From contig JAXLQU010000006.1 in the NCBI GenBank assembly GCA_046331425.1, positions 120,023 to 184,022 on the forward strand: 64,000 nt of DNA, read 5' to 3'. The stretch is from JANNUT01 sp046331425 (GTDB lineage: Bacteria > Acidobacteriota > Polarisedimenticolia > J045). The notes below the pieces were generated by a model that saw only the letters and a list, made by a program, of their open reading frames with translations, was not told where the DNA came from and searched no databases. A program made the position numbers and the translations under genes. The stretch's first letter is position 1. Each line of letters opens with the position of its first letter. Positions 8,959 through 17,008 of the stretch are shown here, piece by piece.

Positions 8959-10262
8959 TGTGCGTCCCGCCCCATGCAGCAGAAGTACGGCTGCTGATCG
9001 TCGCCGGCGCCGTAGCCACCGACTGCCATCAATCGATCCTCCGGCTTGTTGCGATCGAATACCGATTGCCCTTCGACCCAGGTTTGCAGCACCTGCGTGT
9101 AGACGCTGAACGGATCGCCGGACAGCACCACGAAGTCGGCGTCTTTGCCGACAGCGAGCGAGCCAACCCGATCGGAGAGATCCAGCATCTCTGCGCCGGC
9201 CAAGGTCAGCGCGCGCAAGGCTGCATCGCGCGACATCCCGGCGCGCACACCCAACGCCGCCATGCGCAAGAACAGGCGTGAGTCGGTGATCCAGTCATCG
9301 GTGTGGAAGGCAACGTTCACCTTTTTCTGTTCGAGGACTTTGGCGGTTTCGAATTCGATGTTCGCGGTCTCGAGCTTTCCGCCGGGCGCGTCGACCAAGA
9401 TGATCGAGCACGGTGCGCCTGCAGCCGCGATCTCGTCGGCCACCTTCCAGCCTTCGGACACATGCTGCAGCACCACGCGCAGACCGAACTCTTTCTTCAA
9501 GCGCAGCACGGTCATGATGTCGTCGGCTCGGTGTGTGTGGAAGTGCACGACGCGCTTTCCTTCCAATGCCTCGACCACCGCTTCCAGCCCGATGTCGCGC
9601 GGCGGTCGCTTGTCGACGTCGCTGCCGGCGCGAGCCAGCTTGTCGCGATACTCCTGCGCCCGCACGAACAGTTCGCGTTGCATCGAGGCCGACTTTCCAC
9701 GCGTGCCGGGAAACGGCGGCGCGTCGATCGAGTTGGTGCCGTTGGCCATCTTGATTCCACCGGCCGGTTGACCGTCGGCGCGCCGATAAAACAGGCTCTC
9801 GATCGTCCGCCCGCCGCGCAGCTTCAAGTAGACCGTTTGCCCGCTGAGCAGATGGCCCGAGCCCGGCATCACGTTGAGTGTGGTCAAGCCGCCCGCGACC
9901 GCGCGGCGAAAGCCGGAGTCGAGCGGATTGAGCGAATCGTAGACGCGCACATCGGGTTGCAACGCCGCACTGCGATCCGCGCCACCAACGCCACCAATGT
10001 GACTGTGCGTGTCGACGAGTCCTGGGATCACCGTCTTGCCGGTGAGGTCGATCACGACCGCCCCTTTTGGAATGGGCGTCGTAGCGCGTGGCCCGATCGC
10101 TTTGATCCGGCCCGCTTCCACCACCATCACGCCGTTGTCGATGCGCGGGCCTGAAACGGGAAGCAGCGTGGCACCGACGAACGCCTTGGACGACTCGGCG
10201 GCGAGCGTAGCGGTAGCAAAAAGAATTGCGGAAAGAGCAGCGAACACGAGGGATCGATTCAT
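8955..10262 (-). CDS. Periplasmic amidohydrolase (imidazolonepropionase-like), HxH intact
   Basis: The 435-residue product has a signal peptide (MNRSLVFAALSAILFATATLAAES). The metal motif is intact in strand 1 (VIPGLVDTHSHIGGVGG). Further candidate ligands occur in VVHFHTHRADD and NVAFHTDDWITDSR, and the family C-terminus reads VGSLAVGKDADFVVLSGDP. Enzymes of this group hydrolyse amides or ureido bonds of small cyclic or peptidic substrates, and the secreted forms are often annotated as Xaa-Pro dipeptidase-like. The gene is the first of a minus-strand operon with its degenerate paralogue and the EVE gene. The start at 10262 is divergent from the MarR gene, and the 121-bp spacer holds a promoter with an inverted repeat, so MarR could control both directions. 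Confidence 0.88.
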   Translation of the reverse strand: MNRSLVFAALSAILFATATLAAESSKAFVGATLLPVSGPRIDNGVMVVEAGRIKAIGPRATTPIPKGAVVIDLTGKTVIPGLVDTHSHIGGVGGADRSAALQPDVRVYDSLNPLDSGFRRAVAGGLTTLNVMPGSGHLLSGQTVYLKLRGGRTIESLFYRRADGQPAGGIKMANGTNSIDAPPFPGTRGKSASMQRELFVRAQEYRDKLARAGSDVDKRPPRDIGLEAVVEALEGKRVVHFHTHRADDIMTVLRLKKEFGLRVVLQHVSEGWKVADEIAAAGAPCSIILVDAPGGKLETANIEFETAKVLEQKKVNVAFHTDDWITDSRLFLRMAALGVRAGMSRDAALRALTLAGAEMLDLSDRVGSLAVGKDADFVVLSGDPFSVYTQVLQTWVEGQSVFDRNKPEDRLMAVGGYGAGDDQQPYFCCMGRDAQ

Positions 10263-10321
10263 GGTCCGGGGATCCTAGCACCGGCCCCCTGACTTTCGAC
10301 CGCAGGCCCGAAATTGTTTGC

Positions 10322-10378
10322 TTGACAGCCTCGGTCTTGCGCAATACTTTGGGCTCCGAACTATTCGATCTGGAGCCC
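10322..10378 (+). promoter_or_regulatory. Sigma-70-type promoter with downstream inverted-repeat operator for the MarR gene
   Basis: TTGACA (10322-10327), a 17-bp spacer and TACTTT (10345-10350) form a good housekeeping promoter. Immediately after the -10 comes a perfect inverted repeat, GGGCTCC (10351-10357) and GGAGCCC (10372-10378), over the predicted start site and only 5 bases before the MarR ATG. That position fits autorepression. The binding protein is inferred. Confidence 0.6.
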
Positions 10379-10383
10379 GAATA

Positions 10384-11055
10384 ATGAAACGAGAGCCTGA
10401 GTCCGAAGCGTTCGAGTCGGTTGCCGGACCGCTGGAGCAGCGCCTTTCTGCAGGCCTCGCCAAGATTGCACTCGCCACACGCCACCAGTTGTTTCACGCG
10501 GCTGCGCCGCACGGCTTGTCGCCGGTTCAAGCCCAGATACAGGCCGCGCTCGCCGAGGCGCCGCTCACCATTTCCCAACTCGCGAGCCGCTTGGGGCTGT
10601 CGGCCGCAACGATCTCCGAATCGGTCACGGCGCTGGAAAACAAGCGCCTCGCCAAACGCACACGTCTTGGGCGGCAGGTCACGGTGAGCGCAACCGCGCG
10701 CGGCGAGAAGCTCGGCAACGACCTGGCTCTGTGGCCCGACTTTCTAGGCGAGGCGGCCGCCGCACTCAGCCCTGCCGAGCGGATCGTGTTGCTGCGCGCG
10801 GTCCTCTCGATCATCCGCTCACTGATCGAGCGGGGCGCCGTGCAGGAATCGCGCATGTGCCCGAGCTGCACCTACTTTCGTCCCAACGCACACCTCGGCA
10901 CCGATCGGCCACACCACTGCGCCTTGGCCGACCTGCCGTTCGGAGATTCGGCGTTGCGCCTGGATTGCGCCGAGCACTCGCCTGCCGAACCGAAATTCAT
11001 CTCAGCCAACTGGAAGCGGTTCATCAAGCCTGCTTCCGAGGAGACCCGTCCATGA
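10384..11055 (+). CDS. MarR-family regulator with C-terminal Cys/His-rich extension
   Basis: The 223-residue product carries a MarR winged helix at about residues 35-150: PHGLSPVQAQIQAALAEAP, the recognition region ISQLASRLGLSAATISESV, and the wing with KRTRLGRQVTVSATARG. After residue 155 comes an extension with CPSC, HHC and DCAEH, spaced as a possible zinc, iron-sulfur or thiol redox site. The ATG at 10384 lies just after the promoter/operator. A longer frame starting at 10318 would run through the promoter and was rejected. The stop overlaps the start of a cytochrome P460 gene (ATGA), so the two are co-translated. The regulator may sense a redox, NO or heme-related signal, but this is inferred only from its partner and cysteines. 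Confidence 0.85.
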   Translation: MKREPESEAFESVAGPLEQRLSAGLAKIALATRHQLFHAAAPHGLSPVQAQIQAALAEAPLTISQLASRLGLSAATISESVTALENKRLAKRTRLGRQVTVSATARGEKLGNDLALWPDFLGEAAAALSPAERIVLLRAVLSIIRSLIERGAVQESRMCPSCTYFRPNAHLGTDRPHHCALADLPFGDSALRLDCAEHSPAEPKFISANWKRFIKPASEETRP

Positions 11056-11537
11056 ACCGCATTCTCTCGATCGCTACTGCACTCCTGGCACTGGGTGTCG
11101 CCGCCCTGTTCGCTGCCGGCAACAACGCTGTGTCATACCCCGATCGCTACCGAGACTGGACACACGTCAAGTCGATGGTGATTCAAGCGGGGCATCCGCT
11201 GTTCGAGTCGTTCGGCGGCATTCATCACATCTACGCCAACGACAAAGCGCTCGCGGCACTCGAGGCGGGCGGCAAACAGTACCCGGACGGGTCGGTGTTC
11301 GTCTTCGATCTGCTCGATGCCACAGCTACCGGCGGCGCAGTCGTTGAAGGCAAACGCAAGATCGTTGGAGTGATGGAAAAGAACGCCCAACGATTCGCGG
11401 CCACCGGCGGCTGGGGTTTCGAGGGGTTCAAAGCCGACACCCGCGAACGCGTGGTCGCCGACGCAGGAGCCTCGTGCTGGACCTGTCATCAATCACAAAC
11501 CAAGACCGACGGAACCTTCACCACTTGGCGCCCTTGA
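11052..11537 (+). CDS. Cytochrome P460 family protein (c-type heme)
   Basis: The 161-residue product has a signal peptide (MNRILSIATALLALGVAALFAAG). The single heme-attachment motif CWTCH is near the C-terminus (Cys142, Cys145, His146), as is usual for P460. The body matches the P460 fold (YRDWTHVKSMVI near the N-terminus, YPDGSVFVFDLL, GWGFEGF). Characterised cytochromes P460 carry a Lys-heme cross-link and oxidise hydroxylamine or handle NO in the periplasm. Many P460-like proteins in non-nitrifiers have no proven substrate. Lysines are present, but which one, if any, cross-links cannot be seen. The gene is coupled to the MarR gene by a 4-base overlap. Confidence 0.85.
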   Translation: MNRILSIATALLALGVAALFAAGNNAVSYPDRYRDWTHVKSMVIQAGHPLFESFGGIHHIYANDKALAALEAGGKQYPDGSVFVFDLLDATATGGAVVEGKRKIVGVMEKNAQRFAATGGWGFEGFKADTRERVVADAGASCWTCHQSQTKTDGTFTTWRP

Positions 11538-11653
11538 GTCGAACCGCCGCCACCGGTCGGCTGCTTGTTAAGCATTCGTCAAAGATCTGGAGCGTTGATC
11601 GCAAGTGGCGCGCGGCATGCCAAACTGCCGAGCGTCACTTACGAGGTGCCCCG

Positions 11654-12541
11654 ATGCTCATCGCCGCCCTGTTGCTGATTGCCGCCCCTGCCCCGGTGGG
11701 TGCTTCGCCGCACCCCGCAGAGTTTTGGCAGTCGATTGTCGAACATGACTATGCAGTGCCCGAGGGCGCTCACGCCGACGCACTGTTCGACGAGCTAGCG
11801 ACGTTCGTATCGAACCCCGATCCACGCTGGCGCGACGACTTCGGCTACTCGATCGGCGCGCATTGGATGTACTCCAAGGCCGCGGTTTCCCCCGCGGCGA
11901 TGCAACGCGCGATGCGGGTTTGGATGGGCAACCTGTCGCGCGGAGTCGGCGAGACAGGCAACGACGGCGTGATCACGCGGTCATTCTCGGCGCTCAACCT
12001 GTCGATCGTGGCTGCTGTCGACGTGGCTCGGCCGTTTCTGTCGGCCGATGAATATCGCGCCCTACTCGATTTGGCGCTGAGCTACTTTGCCAACGAGCGC
12101 GACCTGCGCAGCTATCAACTGCCGCAAGGCTGGATTCACAGCGCCGCTCACACGGCAGACCTGCTCAAGTTCTTGGCGCGCAACAAAAACTTCACCGCTG
12201 CCGACCAGTCGCGCGTCCTGGATGCGATCGTCGCCAAACAGAGTGCGACGCGCGGACAGGTCTTCACCTTCGGCGAGGACGAGCGGTTCGCCAGTGCGGT
12301 GCTGTCGATCGTGCGTCGCAGCGACTTCGCACCGGCGGCGTTCGAGGGTTTCGTCAAGAAGTTGATTGCAGTGGCCGGTAGCGAAGTCGGCACGACGCTC
12401 GACCTCGACGCCTTCGCCGCGGCGCAGAACTGCAAGGCGTTGCTGAAGTCACTGTACGCCGCGCTTACGTTGCCTGAGTCACCGCAGGCCAACGAAAGCG
12501 CCGCTGCCGCGATACTCACCAAGGCGTTGCGTCAGACATAA
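11654..12541 (+). CDS. DUF2785 family protein, secreted
   Basis: The 295-residue product starts with MLIAALLLIAAPAPVGAS, a signal peptide. The rest is alpha-helical and matches the DUF2785 family by pattern: DALFDELATFVSNPDPRWRD, ANERDLRSYQLPQGWIHSAAH and TFGEDERFASAVLSIVRR. The family has no established function. The ATG at 11654 was chosen because of GAGG just upstream and the signal peptide. The longer frame from 11474 overlaps the P460 gene. It lies 116 bases after the P460 gene on the same strand and may be read through from it. Confidence 0.75.
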   Translation: MLIAALLLIAAPAPVGASPHPAEFWQSIVEHDYAVPEGAHADALFDELATFVSNPDPRWRDDFGYSIGAHWMYSKAAVSPAAMQRAMRVWMGNLSRGVGETGNDGVITRSFSALNLSIVAAVDVARPFLSADEYRALLDLALSYFANERDLRSYQLPQGWIHSAAHTADLLKFLARNKNFTAADQSRVLDAIVAKQSATRGQVFTFGEDERFASAVLSIVRRSDFAPAAFEGFVKKLIAVAGSEVGTTLDLDAFAAAQNCKALLKSLYAALTLPESPQANESAAAAILTKALRQT

Positions 12542-12690
12542 GCTTCAACCAAGAAGTGGTCCCACTGTTTCGCGACAATTGGCTCTTTTCGCGCGCATGT
12601 CATCACACTACTGTCGCCCGGAACCTCGGTAGCAACCCGCTGTCGTTGGCGATTGCGTTCTGGTTGCTGCCGTTCGCGAAGGAGCTGGCA

Positions 12691-14124
12691 ATGCAATCGT
12701 ATCGGCGTTGGTTGTTCGGGCTTTCGATCATGGCAACAACGATGGCGCTGAGCGATACCGGGCCAGTCACCTGCATAGACGACCCCGCTCGTCGCACGCT
12801 CGACGACCCACCAACTTCGTCCGCACCGTCCGGAGTCTTCGATCCTTTGCATCCCGAATGGGGGTTCTTCCAGCCCGAACCCGGCGCGGTAGAGCGAGAG
12901 AAAGCAGCACTCGAGTCTTGCAGTGCGCCACCAGACGACGGATTGATTGACGAGGCCAGCAGGCCCTTCGATCCCAACGCTGCCTGCGCCGACCCGGAGA
13001 ATCTCGTCGTCACGGCAGGCGTACGCGATAACTACGCGCTGCCTTATGACGCCACGACGCTGACGCCTGCGGTGATCGCGCTCGCCGGCTTCGTACCACC
13101 AGGAACCCCCTGGATTGGCTTCGACTCCGATCAATTCAACTACCGCTTCGGACATCACTTCCGACTCAACTTCACGAGCCTCGATGGCTACCAATCCGGC
13201 AAGCTGACACTGCACCTCCGGCCCATCGGCGAGCTGTACGGCAACGACTCGATCACGCTCAAAGCGGACGGTGCGCGATACGGTTGGGGAACGACGATGG
13301 CCGCCACAGGCCTGAAGCTAGAGACCGGTAAGGAAGTCACGCTCGAACTCGATCTGCGCGCCCTGAGTACCGGAACGTCGACAATCCTCGCCGACGTCTC
13401 GCGCTACAAAAACCTCATGGTCTTCTTCGAGGACGACATTGCAATCGACGACATGACGCTTTCGCTGTCTTGCAGCGGTGGCCCCGATCCGCTCAGTGAC
13501 TCGATCGTCGGTGTGATTCCAAACTCGTTCTCCGGGGGTGGGTGTGGTGCTTACAAGCTGCATGAGGTGTTCCTCGACAACGAGGATCGGAGAACGGCCA
13601 ACAAACGTGGCGGTTGGCGCGGCGAAACCGTTTCCGATCTCAACACTCTGTTCCGACTCTGTGCAGTGCCGGGGGAGTTCTTCACACAAGCGGCCGATGC
13701 TGGCGCTAACTTCGCCGTGGTCTCGCTGTCGCCAAAGTGTCCGCCGGGGTTGACCCGCTTCGATCGTTTCCATGACAACGAGAACACGCGGCCTGCTGCT
13801 TGGGACACGGCGCCGGGTGGAAGCCCAACCAGGACCCTGGGGAACAGGGATACGAACATGGCGTTCTGCGTTGCGACCGGCTCCAACTACGCTGTTGCCA
13901 ACCGCAGCTTCCCGATCTTCGGCTTCGGATACGGAGTCTTCGGCGCACGCAGCGACAGTGGTGACCCGGTTCCAGCGTGGGTACTTCCGGACGGCCGCGG
14001 GTGGCTCTATCTGGACGATGAAGACACTCGCAACGGTAACGGACCTCGCTACGCGCCCGCCTACACCCGGACGTTCGTGGAGACTGGGCCGAACACTTGG
14101 TACTACCTCGCACGCGTGAAGTAG
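12691..14124 (+). CDS. Secreted protein of unknown function
   Basis: The product is 477 residues. A short hydrophobic leader (MQSYRRWLFGLSIMATTMALS) follows an AAGGAGCTGGCA ribosome site. I recognise no family. A beta-rich, lectin- or CBM-like domain is plausible at about residues 110-270, where segments such as WIGFDSDQFNYRFGHHFRLNF, cut by turns, alternate with KLTLHLRPIG and VTLELDLRAL, followed by DDIAIDDMTLSLSCSGG. The C-terminal part is rich in Asn/Gly/Asp and cysteines and ends WYYLARVK. A hairpin follows the stop. Secretion is supported; the function is not. Confidence 0.7.
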   Translation: MQSYRRWLFGLSIMATTMALSDTGPVTCIDDPARRTLDDPPTSSAPSGVFDPLHPEWGFFQPEPGAVEREKAALESCSAPPDDGLIDEASRPFDPNAACADPENLVVTAGVRDNYALPYDATTLTPAVIALAGFVPPGTPWIGFDSDQFNYRFGHHFRLNFTSLDGYQSGKLTLHLRPIGELYGNDSITLKADGARYGWGTTMAATGLKLETGKEVTLELDLRALSTGTSTILADVSRYKNLMVFFEDDIAIDDMTLSLSCSGGPDPLSDSIVGVIPNSFSGGGCGAYKLHEVFLDNEDRRTANKRGGWRGETVSDLNTLFRLCAVPGEFFTQAADAGANFAVVSLSPKCPPGLTRFDRFHDNENTRPAAWDTAPGGSPTRTLGNRDTNMAFCVATGSNYAVANRSFPIFGFGYGVFGARSDSGDPVPAWVLPDGRGWLYLDDEDTRNGNGPRYAPAYTRTFVETGPNTWYYLARVK

Positions 14125-14136
14125 CAAGTCACGAAC

Positions 14137-14170
14137 GCCCCTCGCGTTCCGGTTACAGAACGCGAGGGGC
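14137..14170. terminator. Perfect 13-bp hairpin between convergent genes
   Basis: GCCCCTCGCGTTC (14137-14149) pairs perfectly with GAACGCGAGGGGC (14158-14170) around an 8-nt loop. It lies 12 bases after the upstream stop and before the end of the MocR gene on the other strand. There is no clear T-run, so it may act as a bidirectional barrier or RNA stabiliser. Confidence 0.65.
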
Positions 14171-14241
14171 AATTCGCCTGCTGTTTGCAGGAAAGCGCGC
14201 TCGCACGATCAAGTCACCCTCGTCGCGCGCGTCAGCCACCT

Positions 14242-15768
14242 CTAACGACGACGGCGGGCACTTCTCAGTGATGTGAAGAGTGGTGATAACTCGCCCACGC
14301 TCGTGGCGATCCTTCGGAGACTCGTCGCCCCATAGCTGATCATCAAACCCGGCTGCTTCTGCGAGCCGAAGTAGTAGCGCGAGAGTGCAGCGATGCCAAG
14401 GCCGCGGTTCTGCGCCGCGACGGCAAGCGACGCGTCGTCGGTCCCCTTGGGCAGATGCGCTACCACATGTAGCCCGGTCGACGCAGGGCCGAGCTGCACG
14501 GCATTTCCCCAGTCCTCATCGACCCGCGCGACCAACTGATCGCGGCACCGCGTGTAATACAAGCGTGCTTGGCGCAGATACGCCGCGAATCGTCCGCTGG
14601 CGATGAAATCGGCGAGCACGGTTTGCATGAAGGGAGCCGAGTAGCCGTCGGCAAGTCGCCGTGCTGCGGCGAACGCATCGATCAATCCGGGTGGAAGAAC
14701 CATGTAGCCCAGACGTAATCCTGGAAACAACACCTTGTTGTATGTGCCGACGTACAGCACACGCCCCGCGCGATCGAGTGCCTGCAACGCCGCAATCGGT
14801 CGCCCGTCGTAGCGGAACTCGCTGTCATAGTCGTCTTCGATTACCCATGCTTCGTTGGCCGCCGCCCAACGCAGCACGGCGAGGCGACGCGCCAGGCTCA
14901 TCGTGACGCCCAACGGAAACTGGTGCGATGGCGTGATGTACAACAGACGCGCCGTTGCACCGGTAGGCAAGGCGCCGGCATCCAGCCCTTCCGAATCGAC
15001 AGGAATCGGTTTCAGCTTGGCGCCCGCCACCAGGAATGCTGCGCGGGCGCTCGGGTAACTCGGCTCTTCGATCAGCGCCGTGTCGCCTGGATCCATCAGC
15101 ACGCGCGCCGCGAGGTCGAGCGCTTGCTGCGCGCTACTGACGATCAGCACCTGATCGGGTGCGCAACGCAGGCCGCGCGCCAGCGTCGCGTACTCGGCAA
15201 TCTGTTGGCGCAGTTCGAGCAACCCGAGATGACTGACAGGGGCCAGCAAGCTCGCGTCAGCCCGCCGTGCGGCCCGCGCAACGACACGGCTCCATGCTTT
15301 CAAAGGGAAACGATGGATGTTGGTCGCGCACAGTGGGTCGAGATCGCTTTCCACCTCTCGTTGACCGAGTTTCAGTATCACGCTGCCGCGCGCTGAGAGT
15401 TGAGGCGGTTGCCGAGTGGTCGCCTCGGCGGCGGTCGCGCCACGCTTGGCGCGAACCTTGGCAAACGGGGCGAGTTCACTCACCGATTCGGAGACAACCG
15501 TGCCCGCGCCCACGCGCCGTTCGACAAACCCCTCCGAGACCAGTTGCGCGAACGCTGCCTCGACCGTGTTTCGCGATACGCCCAGGTCGGCGGCAAGCGT
15601 GCGTGCGGAGGGTAGCAACGCGCCGCGCGCGAGTGCTCCCGACAGAATGTGCTCGCGCAGTTGGCGGTAGATTCGAGAGTAAAGCGGTGTTCCTTCGTCG
15701 CCAGGAGTGGAGACGATCTGGATTTCGCGCGTCAGGGCGCGCGCCGGCCCTTGGCGTGTGACACGCAT
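14242..15768 (-). CDS. MocR/PdxR-type GntR regulator with aminotransferase-like domain
   Basis: The 508-residue product has two domains. The N-terminal GntR winged helix (about residues 28-100) includes LYSRIYRQLREHILSGAL and TLAADLGVSRNTVEAAFAQL. The C-terminal class I aminotransferase-like domain has the PLP-lysine loop VGTYNKVLFPGLRLGY, the WVIEDDYDSEFRYDG segment and YITPSHQFPLGVTMS. MocR proteins use PLP or PLP adducts as effectors; examples control pyridoxine synthesis (PdxR), GABA use (GabR) or taurine use (TauR). No pdx, gab or tau gene lies next to it. Its only same-strand neighbour is a rhodanese gene 37 bases upstream, so the target is unknown. Confidence 0.9.
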   Translation of the reverse strand: MRVTRQGPARALTREIQIVSTPGDEGTPLYSRIYRQLREHILSGALARGALLPSARTLAADLGVSRNTVEAAFAQLVSEGFVERRVGAGTVVSESVSELAPFAKVRAKRGATAAEATTRQPPQLSARGSVILKLGQREVESDLDPLCATNIHRFPLKAWSRVVARAARRADASLLAPVSHLGLLELRQQIAEYATLARGLRCAPDQVLIVSSAQQALDLAARVLMDPGDTALIEEPSYPSARAAFLVAGAKLKPIPVDSEGLDAGALPTGATARLLYITPSHQFPLGVTMSLARRLAVLRWAAANEAWVIEDDYDSEFRYDGRPIAALQALDRAGRVLYVGTYNKVLFPGLRLGYMVLPPGLIDAFAAARRLADGYSAPFMQTVLADFIASGRFAAYLRQARLYYTRCRDQLVARVDEDWGNAVQLGPASTGLHVVAHLPKGTDDASLAVAAQNRGLGIAALSRYYFGSQKQPGLMISYGATSLRRIATSVGELSPLFTSLRSARRRR

Positions 15769-15805
15769 CGTCGTCAGGCGCTTTGCATCGATGCTGCCTC
15801 GCGCA

Positions 15806-16219
15806 TCATGGGCTGCTGAGCGTGAACCCTTCGTCGAGCCAACCGGTGATACCTCCGATCATCTTCTTGACCGGGCGCCCCAACTTCGCCAACCTCAACG
15901 CCGCGCGATCGGCGCCGTTGCAGTGCGGCCCCGCGCAGTAGACGACGAACAGCGTTTCTTGCGGATATTGAGTGAGATTCCGCTCGATGAGACGGCCATG
16001 CGGGAGGTTGATCGCACCCGGTACGTGTCCGGCCGCAAACGACTCCGGGCTTCTGACGTCGAGTAGAACGAAGCCATCTCTGTTGTTCTGCAGGCTGTCG
16101 TGCACGTCCCAACAGTCGGTCTCCAGGGCAAGAAGTCGTTGAAAGTGCGCGATGGCGTCATCGGCCGATGCGGCGGCGATTTCGGTGACGCGAGATGACT
16201 GACTTGGGAGTTGAGGCAT
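15806..16219 (-). CDS. Single-domain rhodanese-like protein
   Basis: The 137-residue product includes FVLLDVRSPESFAAGHVPGA and the active-site loop beginning at Cys95 (VVYCAGPHCNGADRAA), then a C-terminal GGITGWLDEGF. Rhodaneses move sulfane sulfur through the loop cysteine. The six-residue loop is of the sulfurtransferase size. The start is set at the ATG of MPQLPSQSS because a GGAGCC site precedes it. An upstream in-frame ATG at 16363 has no such site, and the extra sequence resembles the neighbouring pseudogene. No signal peptide is visible, so a cytoplasmic location is likely. It may be transcribed with the MocR gene. Confidence 0.88.
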   Translation of the reverse strand: MPQLPSQSSRVTEIAAASADDAIAHFQRLLALETDCWDVHDSLQNNRDGFVLLDVRSPESFAAGHVPGAINLPHGRLIERNLTQYPQETLFVVYCAGPHCNGADRAALRLAKLGRPVKKMIGGITGWLDEGFTLSSP

Positions 16220-16369
16220 GTCGGGGCTCCGGTAGGGATGCGTCGGAAGATACTCGGAGTTTGGTCCTTTGGAAGGGCCATTTTCTGTGGGTTGCGTGGT
16301 GCCACTTTGCATCTGCTGCGCGGGATGCGCGGGGTGACGGAACTGGTCGGTCGGCTGGTGCATGCAGCG

Positions 16370-16680
16370 GTGAGGGCCTGATCAGCGTGATCTGTTCGAG
16401 AGCCATTGAGTTTGAGTTCGTCGAGCAGGATGGTCTTGCCGACACCTCTCGATCCCGTCAACACCAGGTTCACCAAGATCGTTGCTTGCTTGAGAGAGCG
16501 AAGAAGTTGCCGTTGTTCGGTATGTCCTCCAGCCAGGAACGGCGGTCGGTCTCCCGCATCGCGGCAGTCGCTGAATACGCCGCGCTTGCCTGAGGAGTGA
16601 TCGAGGGCGAAGAGCCGAAGACGTTCAAGGTCCTCCAGGTCGAGCACTCCGATGTCGACCGGACTTAGAAGTGCGGGGAT
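16370..16680 (-). pseudogene. Remnant of a P-loop (AAA-type) ATPase gene
   Basis: One frame on the minus strand carries PPFLAGGHTEQRQLLRSL followed by VLTGSRGVGKTILLDEL, the N-terminal helix and Walker A of AAA/STAND-like ATPases that normally start '...FLAGREAE...GPRGVGKTVLL'. The similarity ends within about 10 codons after the Walker A. No Walker B or sensor region follows before the rhodanese gene, so most of the ATPase is gone. A preceding segment in the same frame (FVIPALLSPVDIGVLDLEDL) has no good start. The fragment is probably a decayed gene, perhaps of a defence or NTPase-signalling type. The call rests on the P-loop context only. Confidence 0.5.
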
Positions 16681-16699
16681 GACAAACCTTTCGGCGGTG

Positions 16700-16829
16700 A
16701 GCGGTGAGAGAGGCTCTGAGCTGCGGCGATAGAGCCATGAGAAGCCGGTCGGCTAACTCGCGATCAGCCTGGGCGTAGCTCACGAAGTATGAGCCTCGGG
16801 ATCCGGGGGGCAGCGCGGGTTGGCGACAT
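16700..16829 (-). pseudogene. Possible TIR-domain fragment next to the ATPase remnant
   Basis: A minus-strand frame reads GSYFVSYAQADRELADRLLM, which resembles the first strand and helix of TIR domains (F-[IV]-S-Y-x-x-x-D). An ATG at 16829 is one base out of frame with it. The offset coincides with a run of six C, so removing one C would join them. The TIR-like signal is lost after about 30 codons. Together with the adjacent P-loop fragment it may be the ruin of a TIR-ATPase gene, but the match is short and could be chance. Confidence 0.3.
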
Positions 16830-17008
16830 GGCCGAAAGTCCGCGAACAGTCAGGTGGTTCTCGAGGCTTTCTCTGCGTTCCTAGTCGCTTCTTCTGCCTA
16901 AGCGATGAACTAGGACACTGGAGCCCCTACGGCCCCGGCATTCTCAACCCCGTTTCACCACCTTCCTCCCGTCCTGAGCGCCGTATCATCAGGACGCCTG
17001 GAGGGAGC

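Noticed and set aside
7753..8997. 414-codon open frame on the plus strand
   Set aside because: Antisense of the amidohydrolase gene, which has signal peptide and family motifs.
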